From Microbacterium sp. SYP-A9085 (GTDB lineage: Bacteria > Actinomycetota > Actinomycetes > Actinomycetales > Microbacteriaceae), in the NCBI RefSeq assembly GCF_009649635.1, contig NZ_WJII01000002.1, positions 62,001 to 126,000 of the forward strand: a stretch of DNA of 64,000 nucleotides. The letters run 5' to 3'. Made by a program: the position numbers and the translations under genes. Below the pieces are notes generated by a model. It was not told where the DNA came from. It saw only the letters and a program-made list of their open reading frames with translations, and did no database searches. Below are positions 52,594 through 59,611 of the stretch, piece by piece. How positions within the stretch are numbered: position 1 is the stretch's first letter; the number at the start of each line of letters is the position of its first letter.

Positions 52594-52934
52594 GTCTCGT
52601 CGCCGGTGCGGCGACGCAACTCGGCGCGCAGCCGCTCCTCCTCGATCTCACGCTCGAGGTCGGCGAGCTGCTGCTCGGTGGTGCGCGTGTCGTGCATCGG
52701 CGCCGGCGCGGGGGCCGCGGCGCGGTGCGCGGGCCGGGACGCACGGGGTGCGCGCTCGGGATACTCCCGTCCGATCGTGAACCACAGCACCACACCGACC
52801 AGGGGCAGCAGGATCACCAGGAGCAGCCACACCAGCTTCGGCATGTGCTTTATCTGCCCGTCATCACGCAAGACGATGTCGACGACGGCGAACACCATCG
52901 CCGCGAGCATCAGGAGCGAGAAAACGAACGGCAT
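52578..52934 (-). CDS. PLDc_N-domain membrane protein
   Basis: 118-residue protein with two helices (MPFVFSLLMLAAMVFAVVDI and MPKLVWLLLVILLPLVGVVLWFTIG) forming the PLD nuclease N-terminal motif; the segment KLVWLLLVILLPLVGVVLWF is diagnostic. A proline/alanine-rich linker and a charged helix (TTEQQLADLEREIEEERLRAEL), possibly a short coiled coil, complete it. Such proteins are small and of unknown function. ATG at 52934 follows TATGCT by six bases. Confidence 0.85.
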   Translation of the reverse strand: MPFVFSLLMLAAMVFAVVDIVLRDDGQIKHMPKLVWLLLVILLPLVGVVLWFTIGREYPERAPRASRPAHRAAAPAPAPMHDTRTTEQQLADLEREIEEERLRAELRRRTGDETQSAG

Positions 52935-52940
52935 GACACG

Positions 52941-52950
52941 AGCATAGGGT
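52941..52950. promoter_or_regulatory. overlapping divergent -10 elements (PLDc_N and NYN genes)
   Basis: AGCATAGGGT gives TATGCT on the minus strand (six bases from ATG 52934) and TAGGGT on the plus strand (19 bases from ATG 52970). The layout repeats that of 37361-37370. A second plus-strand candidate, CACACT at 52958-52963, is six bases from ATG 52970. Confidence 0.45.
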
Positions 52951-52969
52951 GACCTGACACACTGGGGTC

Positions 52970-53842
52970 ATGCCCACAGCCCCAGATGCCCGCGTCGCCG
53001 TCTACCTCGACTTCGACAACATCGTCATGTCCTGGTACGACCGGGTGCATGGCCGCAACGCGTACTCGCGTGACCGTCAGCGGATCAGCGCCGACGTCAC
53101 CGAGACCGAGATCGCGCAGCGCCTGCACGAGGCGACGATCGACGTGGGGGCGATCATCGACTACGCCGCGTCGTTCGGCACGCTCGTGCTGACCCGCGCG
53201 TACGCGGACTGGTCCAATCCGGTCAACGCCGAGTACCGCTCGCAGCTCGTGGCGCGCGCCGTCGACCTCGTCCAGCTGTTCCCCGCCGCGGCGTACGCCA
53301 AGAACGGCGCCGACATCCGGCTGGCCGTGGACACGGTCGAGGACATGTTCCGCCTGCCCGACCTCACCCACGTCGTGATCGTCGCCGGCGACAGCGACTA
53401 CGTGCCGCTCGCGCAGCGCTGCAAGCGGCTCGGCCGGATCGTCGTGGGCATCGGGGTGGCCGGGTCCACCGCGAAGTCCCTGGCCGCCGCGTGCGACCAG
53501 TTCGACAGCTACGACTCGCTGCCGGGCATCAGCACCCCCGAGCCCGCACACAAGGCCGAGCAGACGGATGCCCCGCCCACCCGCAAGCGCAAGAAGAAGG
53601 AGCCGGATGTCTCCGGCGAACTGCTCGAGCGGGCCCTGAAGCTCGAGCACGTGCGCACCGACGACGAGTGGATGCACCTGTCCGCGGTGAAGAACCTGCT
53701 GCGCCGGATGGACCCGTCGTTCAGCGAGAAGGCGCTCGGGCACCGCTCGTTCTCCGACTTCGTGAAGGCGCACGCGGAGATAGCGGAGCTGGACGAGTCG
53801 ACGAACATCGTGCGGGTGCGGCTGCAGCCGGCGCGCTCGTGA
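52970..53842 (+). CDS. NYN-domain (LabA/DUF88-like) protein with C-terminal OST-HTH/LOTUS-type domain
   Basis: 290 residues. The N-terminal PIN-like NYN domain has the acidic residues expected of a metal-dependent nuclease: VAVYLDFDNIV at the start, KNGADIRLAVDTVEDM, and VIVAGDSDYVPLAQRCKRLG. A basic linker (TRKRKKKEPDV) leads to about 75 residues resembling the OST-HTH/LOTUS RNA-binding fold (VKNLLRRMDPSFSEKALGHRSFSDFVKAHAEIAEL). The combination suggests an RNA-directed nuclease. Target RNA unknown. It ends three bases from the convergent ligase gene. Confidence 0.87.
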   Translation: MPTAPDARVAVYLDFDNIVMSWYDRVHGRNAYSRDRQRISADVTETEIAQRLHEATIDVGAIIDYAASFGTLVLTRAYADWSNPVNAEYRSQLVARAVDLVQLFPAAAYAKNGADIRLAVDTVEDMFRLPDLTHVVIVAGDSDYVPLAQRCKRLGRIVVGIGVAGSTAKSLAAACDQFDSYDSLPGISTPEPAHKAEQTDAPPTRKRKKKEPDVSGELLERALKLEHVRTDDEWMHLSAVKNLLRRMDPSFSEKALGHRSFSDFVKAHAEIAELDESTNIVRVRLQPARS

Positions 53843-53845
53843 CCG

Positions 53846-55363
53846 TCAGCCGGGCAGCAGGTCCCGCAGCGTCGTGATGGTGTCGGCCTCGTCGGGGCGC
53901 TTGTCGGGCCGGTACGCCTTGACCCGCGCGAATCGCAGCGCGACGCCGCCGGGATAGCGAGGCGAGCGCTGCACGCCGTCGATCGCCACCTCCACGACGG
54001 TGACCGGCTCCACGAACACGGCTGACGCGGTGCTGCGGGTCTGGATCTGCGGGAACCGCTCGGTCTGCCAGCGCAGCAGCTCGTCGGTCAGCCCCTTGAA
54101 CGTCTTGCCGACCATCACGAAGCCGCCGGGCGCGCCGTAGGCGCCGTCGGGGTCACGGGCGCCCAGGTGCAGGTTCGACAGGAATCCGCGTCGGCGCCCG
54201 GACCCCCACTCGCACGCGAGCACGACGAGGTCGACGGTGAGCACCGGCTTCACCTTGATCCAGCTCTTCCCACGGCGCCCCGCCGCGTACGGCGCGTCGA
54301 TGCCCTTCACGACGACGCCCTCGTGGCCGGCGGCGAGCGCCTCGTCCGCAAGACGTTGCGCGGCCGCGGCATCCGCCGTGACGATCCCCGGGATGCGGGC
54401 TCCGCCGGCGACACGCTCCAGCTCGGCGATCCGCACCCGCAGCGGCTCGTCGATGAGGTCGCGGCCGTCCACGTGCAGGATGTCGAAGAACCACGGCCGC
54501 AGCGCGAAGCCGCCGGCGGCGTCCGCGCCGAACCGCGCCATCGTGTCCTGGAACGGCCGCGGTGCCCCCGCCTCGTCGAGCGTGAGGGTCTCGCCGTCGA
54601 GGATCACGTCGCGCACCGGCAGCTCCCGGGCGACGGCGACGATCTCCGGCACCCGGTGCGTGATGTCGGCCAGGCTCCGGGTGAACACGCGCACCTCGTC
54701 CCCGCGCCGGTGCACCTGGATGCGGGCGCCGTCCAGCTTGTACTCCACGGACGCCTCGCCGGTGACCGCGATCGCCTCGGCGACCGTGGCGGCGGTCGCC
54801 GCCAGCATCGGCAGGACCGCGCGCCCCACCTGCAGACCCACCGCGTCCAGGTCGGCGCCGCGCAGCGCGAGCGCGGCGGTCGCGCCGAGGTCGCCGGAGA
54901 GCATCGCCGCCCGCCGCACCGCGTGCGCGTCGACACGGCCGGCGTGCGCTATCGCCTCCAGGAGCACGCCCTGCAGCGCCCCGGTGCGCAGCTCGCCCAG
55001 GATGGCGCGCGCCAGCAGGTCCCATTCCGCGGCCGTCGCGCGGGCGGCAAGGCCCCGCAGCAGCTCCCCGCGCAGGGTCGCCGAGCCATCGCCGGATGCC
55101 GCGGCCAGCGCGTCGAACGCCGCGTCGACGTCGCCGAGGGTCAGGGAGGCCTCCGCCGCGTGCACCGCCGGCAGGGCCGCGATGGTGCGCCATCCCACGC
55201 CGAGCCGCCCCTGCCGCGGGCTGCCGACCAGCAGTCCCACCGCCGTGGCCACCTCGTCGCCGTCGAGCCGCGACAGCAGGTCCGCGAGCACGGCGATCTT
55301 CTGCAGCCGCGACCGCGTCGCCGCGACCGCGTCGACCGTGAGGACCAGCTGGGCCAGCAGCAT
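53846..55363 (-). CDS. ATP-dependent DNA ligase
   Basis: 505-residue ligase of the archaeal/LigB type found in actinobacteria besides the NAD ligase. The N-terminal all-helical DNA-binding domain (about 1-170) is followed by the nucleotidyltransferase domain with the adenylated lysine in VEYKLDGARIQVH (about residue 208), DVILDGETLTLDEAG, RPWFFDILHVDG, EGVVVKGIDAPYAAG and SWIKVKPVLTVDLVV, then the OB-fold. The start at 55363 gives MLLAQLVLTVDAVAATRS, the usual N-terminus, with GAGAAT six bases upstream; 18 further in-frame codons upstream seem unused. Likely acts in DNA repair. Confidence 0.92.
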   Translation of the reverse strand: MLLAQLVLTVDAVAATRSRLQKIAVLADLLSRLDGDEVATAVGLLVGSPRQGRLGVGWRTIAALPAVHAAEASLTLGDVDAAFDALAAASGDGSATLRGELLRGLAARATAAEWDLLARAILGELRTGALQGVLLEAIAHAGRVDAHAVRRAAMLSGDLGATAALALRGADLDAVGLQVGRAVLPMLAATAATVAEAIAVTGEASVEYKLDGARIQVHRRGDEVRVFTRSLADITHRVPEIVAVARELPVRDVILDGETLTLDEAGAPRPFQDTMARFGADAAGGFALRPWFFDILHVDGRDLIDEPLRVRIAELERVAGGARIPGIVTADAAAAQRLADEALAAGHEGVVVKGIDAPYAAGRRGKSWIKVKPVLTVDLVVLACEWGSGRRRGFLSNLHLGARDPDGAYGAPGGFVMVGKTFKGLTDELLRWQTERFPQIQTRSTASAVFVEPVTVVEVAIDGVQRSPRYPGGVALRFARVKAYRPDKRPDEADTITTLRDLLPG

Positions 55364-55431
55364 CCTCGCATTCTCCCATCCGGCGCCGACACGGGGAATG
55401 CCGGAGCGTCGCGGCATGGTTGGCTTGCAGT

Positions 55432-56856
55432 ATGGCGAATCAGGTCGGTCTGCGGTCGGAGCGCGGGCCGATCCTGCTGGCGCTGATGCTCGCGTCGTTC
55501 CTGATAGCGATCGACTCGACGATCCTCGCCACCGCGGTGCCGACGATCGTCGCGGAGCTGGGCGGCTTCGCGCAGTTCCCGTGGCTTTTCTCGATCTATC
55601 TGCTCGCCCAGGCGGCGTCGGTGCCGGTGTACGCGAAGCTGTGCGACACCGTCGGGCGCAAGCCGATCATGATCGCGGGGATAGGGCTGTTCCTGGTGGG
55701 GTCGGTCGCGAGCGCGATGGCATGGAACATGACCGCGCTGATAGTGTTCCGCGCCGTGCAGGGGCTCGGCGCCGGTGCCATCACGCCGACGAGCATGACG
55801 ATCGCCGGCGACATCTACACGGTCCGCGAGCGGGCCACCGCGCAGGCGTACCTGGCCAGTGTCTGGGCCATCTCCTCGGTGGCGGGCCCGACCCTCGGCG
55901 GCCTTTTCGCCCAGTTCCTGTCGTGGCGGTGGATCTTCTGGGTGAACGTGCCGCTGAGCCTGCTGGCGCTGTTCATGCTGCTGCGCGCCTACCACGAGCG
56001 GTTCGAGCGGCATCGGCGGCGCATCGACGTCGCCGGGGCCACGCTGCTGACGTCCGCGCTGGTGCTGCTGGTGCTCGGCGTGCTGGAGGGCGGCCAGGGC
56101 TGGGCGTGGGGCAGCTGGCAGAGCGTCGGATGCTTCGGCCTGGGCGCCGCGCTGCTGGTGGTGTTCGCGCTGGCCGAGCGCAGAGCCGCCGATCCGGTGC
56201 TGGCGCCGTGGGTGTTCGGCAGTCGCGTGGTGGTGACCACGTCCCTCGCGGCGCTGGGGGTGGGCGCGGTGCTGATCGGGCTCACGTCGTTCGTGCCGAC
56301 CTTCCTGGAGTCCACCGCGGGGGCCACGCCGCTGCTGGCGGGGCTCGCGGTCGCGGCGCTGAGCCTGGGCTGGCCGTTGAGCGGCGGGCTGGCGGGCCGG
56401 TTCTACCTGCGGATAGGGTTCCGGGCCACCGCCATGATCGGCAGCGTCCTGGCGGTGGTGGGCGCCGTGCTGCTGGTGTCGTTCGCGTCGGCGCCGTCGC
56501 TGGTGCTCACCGCCGTCGCGTGCTTCGTGGTGGGCCTCGGGCTCGGCCTGGTGGCGAACCCTGCGCTGATCGCCGCGCAGTCGTCGGTGGATCTGCGGCG
56601 GCGCGGCGTCGTGTCCGGGACGAACATGCTGGCCCGGTCGGTGGGCAGCTCGGTGGGCGTCGCGGTGTACGGCGCCGTCGCGAATGCCGTGATCGGGGCG
56701 TCCGGCGGGGCGCAGCATCCCGCCGCCGTGCAGGCCGGGTCGATCGCCGTGTTCATCGGCGTCGCGATCTCGGCGGTGCTGCTGGTGGGGTGCACAGTGC
56801 TGATCCCACACGTGCGGATCGTCGACGAGCCCGGGGCCGAGGCCGAGGCCGCGTGA
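55432..56856 (+). CDS. MFS drug:H+ antiporter (DHA2-like)
   Basis: 474-residue exporter with fourteen predicted helices. DSTILATAVPTIVAELGGF is the DHA2 motif D1 region in helix 1, LCDTVGRKPIMIAGIGLFLVG is motif A, and GLGAGAITPTSMTIAGDIYTVRERA and SVWAISSVAGPTLGGLFAQF cover motifs B and C. Such pumps export varied hydrophobic compounds or siderophores. ATG at 55432 is preceded by TTGGCT at six bases, and the frame's extra four upstream codons lack a ribosome site. No regulator gene is adjacent. Confidence 0.9.
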   Translation: MANQVGLRSERGPILLALMLASFLIAIDSTILATAVPTIVAELGGFAQFPWLFSIYLLAQAASVPVYAKLCDTVGRKPIMIAGIGLFLVGSVASAMAWNMTALIVFRAVQGLGAGAITPTSMTIAGDIYTVRERATAQAYLASVWAISSVAGPTLGGLFAQFLSWRWIFWVNVPLSLLALFMLLRAYHERFERHRRRIDVAGATLLTSALVLLVLGVLEGGQGWAWGSWQSVGCFGLGAALLVVFALAERRAADPVLAPWVFGSRVVVTTSLAALGVGAVLIGLTSFVPTFLESTAGATPLLAGLAVAALSLGWPLSGGLAGRFYLRIGFRATAMIGSVLAVVGAVLLVSFASAPSLVLTAVACFVVGLGLGLVANPALIAAQSSVDLRRRGVVSGTNMLARSVGSSVGVAVYGAVANAVIGASGGAQHPAAVQAGSIAVFIGVAISAVLLVGCTVLIPHVRIVDEPGAEAEAA

Positions 56857-56862
56857 CGCGGG

Positions 56863-57843
56863 TCATGCGCGCCGTGTCCGCCAGACGTCTGCCAGCGCGT
56901 CGTCGAGATCGGGGAAGGCGAACGGGTAGCCGGCGGCGAGGAGCCGGCGCGGCACCACCCAGCGGCTCTTCAGGACAAGCTCCGGCTCGGTGCGCAGCGC
57001 CCACATGGCCGGTTCCAAAACGAACCGGGACGCGGGAAGGCCGAACGGGATGCCGACGGTGCGACGCAGCGCGGCCATCAGCGTCCGGTTGTCGCTCGGC
57101 CGCGGCGACGCGAGGTTGAGCGGCCCGTCGATGTCGGGGCGGTCGCGCACGAACCGCACGGCGCCGACGACGTCGTCGATGTGGATCCAGCTGAACCGCT
57201 GACGGCCCCGCGAACGGTGCCACGGCGCGCGGCCGTCACCGGTGGGGTGCGCGCCGATCCCCCGGTACCGCAGGTGCGGGAACCACGGTCCGTCGTACTG
57301 CGGTCCGCCCAGGCCCGTGCGCGCGAGCCGGAACAGCATCGCGGTGGCCGGTCCGTCGCCCAGGACTATCGACATCCGCAGCGCTATCCGCCGGGTGCGC
57401 TCCAGCGTGCCGGCGAAGAAGGCCGCTTCCCAATCGCGGGCGACGTCGACCGAGAACCCCGTGCCTACGTCCCCGTCGTCCTCGCCCTGCGGGCGGTCGA
57501 GCGCGTAGCGGTAGATCGTCGCGGTGCTCGCGTTCAGCCACAGCGACGGCGGGGCGGATGCCGCGGCCACGGCCGCGTGCAGCGTCCGCGTCGTCACGAC
57601 GCGGGAACGGTGGATCTCGTTGCGGTTCCGGTCGGTGTAGCGGCAGTCGACGGACCGGCCCGCGAGGTTCACGAGAAGCTCGGCGCCGTCGACGGCGCGG
57701 TGCACCGAGGGTTCGTCGTCCCAGCGGGCGTCGACACCGGCGCGGCCGATCAGGCGCGTCTCATATCCGTCGGCGCGAAGGGCTGCGGTCAGCGCCCGGC
57801 CGACGAAGCCGGATGCTCCGGCCAGCGCGGCGACCCGGGTCAT
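56863..57843 (-). CDS. TIGR01777-family NAD-dependent epimerase/dehydratase
   Basis: 326-residue extended SDR. LAGASGFVGRALTAALRADGYE is the NAD-binding glycine motif, NLAGRSVDCRYTDRNRNEIHRSRV is the signature of the TIGR01777 (YfcH/SulA-like) group, and RFSWIHIDDVVGAVRFV follows. The C-terminal DUF1731-type region ends with LLAAGYPFAFPDLDDALADV. Function is unknown; the E. coli relative YfcH has none assigned. ATG at 57843 overlaps the stop of the upstream luciferase-like gene by four bases, so it depended on coupling to a gene that is now frameshifted. Confidence 0.88.
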   Translation of the reverse strand: MTRVAALAGASGFVGRALTAALRADGYETRLIGRAGVDARWDDEPSVHRAVDGAELLVNLAGRSVDCRYTDRNRNEIHRSRVVTTRTLHAAVAAASAPPSLWLNASTATIYRYALDRPQGEDDGDVGTGFSVDVARDWEAAFFAGTLERTRRIALRMSIVLGDGPATAMLFRLARTGLGGPQYDGPWFPHLRYRGIGAHPTGDGRAPWHRSRGRQRFSWIHIDDVVGAVRFVRDRPDIDGPLNLASPRPSDNRTLMAALRRTVGIPFGLPASRFVLEPAMWALRTEPELVLKSRWVVPRRLLAAGYPFAFPDLDDALADVWRTRRA

Positions 57844-58696
57844 GCGGTGCCGCCCGCGAGCCGGCCCACGGCAGCCGCGTCGCGATAGTAGTCCGGCAGC
57901 GCAGCGTCGGCCGGTGGCAGCAGGATGACGCGGTCCACGCCGACGTCCGAGAAGCGTCGCACGCCGGCGGCGACCTCCTCGATAGTGCCGGCCGGCATCC
58001 GGTCCGACCCGCCGGCATCCGGTCCGACCCGCCGGCATCCGTCCCGAACGTCGCGTCCACATACGCGACGATCTCCGGCATCCCGCCCTGCCCCGACGCC
58101 TCCCGGCCGGCGCGCACCGCGGCGACCGCGGCCCCGACCTCGGCGGGGGTGTGCTCGGAGACGAACACGGCACCGTCGGCCACCTCGCCGCACAGCGCGA
58201 GCGTCTTCGGGCCTTCCGCGGCCGCGTACACGCGCGGCGCGGTCTCGGGCGGCCAGTCCAGCCGCACCCGGTCGAGGTTCACGTAGCGGCCGGCGACGGT
58301 GACCTCGTCGCCGGCGAGCAGTCGGCGCAGCGCCGGGACATATTCGCGCATGAGCGTCAGCGGCGACGCGACGCGGGCGCCGGCCTGCCCCATCCAGCGC
58401 AGCACGCCGTGGCCGACCCCGGGTAGCAGGCGCCCCGGGAACATCCGCTCGATCGTCGCTATCTCCATCGCGGTGACCGCGACGTTGCGCAGCGGCATGG
58501 GGGCGATCCCGATGCCGACGCGCAGCCGCTCGGTCCACGCGAGGGCCGCGGATGCCGCGGCGAAGGCGGACTCGCGGAAGCAGTCCTCCCAGATCCACAG
58601 CTCGGCGAGGCCCGCGTCCTCGGCGGCCGCGACGGCGGCGCGGAACGACTCGGGCGGGTTCGGGTACGGGCTGAAGATGGCGCCGACGACGGTCAT
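57840..58696 (-). pseudogene. luciferase-like (LLM class) flavin oxidoreductase, frameshifted by a 20-bp tandem duplication
   Basis: Starts normally at 58696 (TVVGAIFSPYPNPPESFRAAV) with the (beta/alpha)8 LLM pattern: LWIWEDCFRESAFAAASAAL, ERLRVGIGIAPMPLRNVAV and MFPGRLLPGVGHGVLRWMGQ. After DATFGTDAGGSDRMPAG the frame is lost. The proper C-terminus (TIEEVAAGVRRFSDVGVDRV to GRLAGGTA) continues in another frame, ending at 57840. The break coincides with a 20-base unit present twice in tandem; removing one copy restores a 278-residue protein. As it stands, translation continues in the wrong frame to 57761, inside the next gene. CAGGGT lies six bases before the ATG. Confidence 0.85.
57991..58040. 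repeat. 20-bp tandem duplication causing a frameshift
   Basis: GCCGGCATCCGGTCCGACCC stands at 57991-58010 and again at 58011-58030, followed by the first ten bases once more (58031-58040). Two exact copies plus a half. Since 20 is not a multiple of three, adding or losing one copy switches the luciferase-like gene between frames. Confidence 0.95.
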
Positions 58697-58722
58697 GCCC
58701 CCACCCTGCCAGACGCCGCCGC

Positions 58723-59487
58723 CTACCCCGCGAGCCGGCGGGCCCGCTCGGCGAATCGCACGTACGCGTCGACGTCGTCGGATTCGGTGATGGCGCGCAG
58801 CACGACCTCGTCGACCGCGGCGCGGTAGGCGGTGACGAGGTCTGCATCGGCCGGGCTGATCACGGTCGCGGATGCCGCTATCTGCAGCCGCGCGAAGTTG
58901 GCGGCGTACTTCGGGAACCGCGCGTAACGGTCGGTCTCCGCGCGCAGCCGCGGCATCCCGCCGTCCTCGAGCGCCGTCCGCACGTACAGGGCGACGTGCG
59001 CGGTGGGGGCGACGGCGTGTGCCTGCGCCGCCTGGGTCGCGGCGAGCTCGGGCGTGAGCCAGCTCAGCAGCGGGCCGTCGGCGGCCTCGGCGGCCAGCGC
59101 GCGCATCTTCGGGCCGAGCGCGCCGACGACGACGCGCGCGGAGGTGCCGGCCTTCAGCCGGGCGACGGTTGCGCGCACGCGGTCGAGCACGGGGCCGGAC
59201 GCCTGACCGGATCCGACGCCGAGCGTGAGCCGGGCCGCGGGCAGCTCCGCGGCGGCCGCGAGGATCTCGTCCGGAGTGTGCCGGTCGAGCGGGATGACGC
59301 CGGTGGCAAGCCCTATCCGCGTCGTGGCGGCGGCCGCCGCGCGCAGCGCCGCGAGCGAGTCGCCGCCGGGGGTGTCGTTGACCCACAGCGCGTGCAGACC
59401 CGCGCGCTCGGAGGCGATCGCTATCTCGGCTATCGCGTCCGGGCCGAGCGTGCCGGCCACCCCCATCGAGACGTGTGCAGCATCCAT
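58723..59487 (-). CDS. LLM class (possibly F420-dependent) oxidoreductase
   Basis: 254-residue luciferase-like protein, paralogous in fold to the broken gene 26 bases downstream. It has VSMGVAGTLGPDAIAEIAIASERAGLHALWVND, IGLATGVIPLDRHTPDEI, and LTLGVGSGQASGPVLDRVR. The glycine-rich GVGSGQ segment is as in flavin or F420 binders of this fold; the cofactor cannot be decided from sequence alone. The protein is short for the class (usually about 280-320). ATG at 59487 follows CACACT by six bases. It starts a minus-strand run of LLM, LLM pseudogene and epimerase. Confidence 0.82.
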   Translation of the reverse strand: MDAAHVSMGVAGTLGPDAIAEIAIASERAGLHALWVNDTPGGDSLAALRAAAAATTRIGLATGVIPLDRHTPDEILAAAAELPAARLTLGVGSGQASGPVLDRVRATVARLKAGTSARVVVGALGPKMRALAAEAADGPLLSWLTPELAATQAAQAHAVAPTAHVALYVRTALEDGGMPRLRAETDRYARFPKYAANFARLQIAASATVISPADADLVTAYRAAVDEVVLRAITESDDVDAYVRFAERARRLAG

Positions 59488-59515
59488 CCCTCGAGTGTGG
59501 CACCGTGTGCGGATC

Positions 59516-59583
59516 GCAGGAGATTCCGGCCGACACGCCGGCATTCGGTGGCCGGTCGCGGCGTGTCGGCCGGGATCTCCTGC
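59516..59583. terminator. 24-bp hairpin downstream of the ClpC-like gene
   Basis: Arms 59516-59539 and 59560-59583 pair over 24 positions with a single G-T wobble; the loop is 20 bases. It lies after the stop of the ClpC-like gene (minus strand) and before the next promoter. It is much longer than a typical terminator and has no T tract, so it may be an inserted palindromic element used as a terminator. Confidence 0.7.
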
Positions 59584-59611
59584 AGGATGCGCGCGGCCGG
59601 GCCGCGGGGTG

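Noticed and set aside
57761..58696. Intact longer LLM oxidoreductase with a novel C-terminus
   Set aside because: The extra C-terminus is Arg/Ser/Cys-rich, reads through the next gene, and the family-like C-terminus is present in the other frame right after the duplication.
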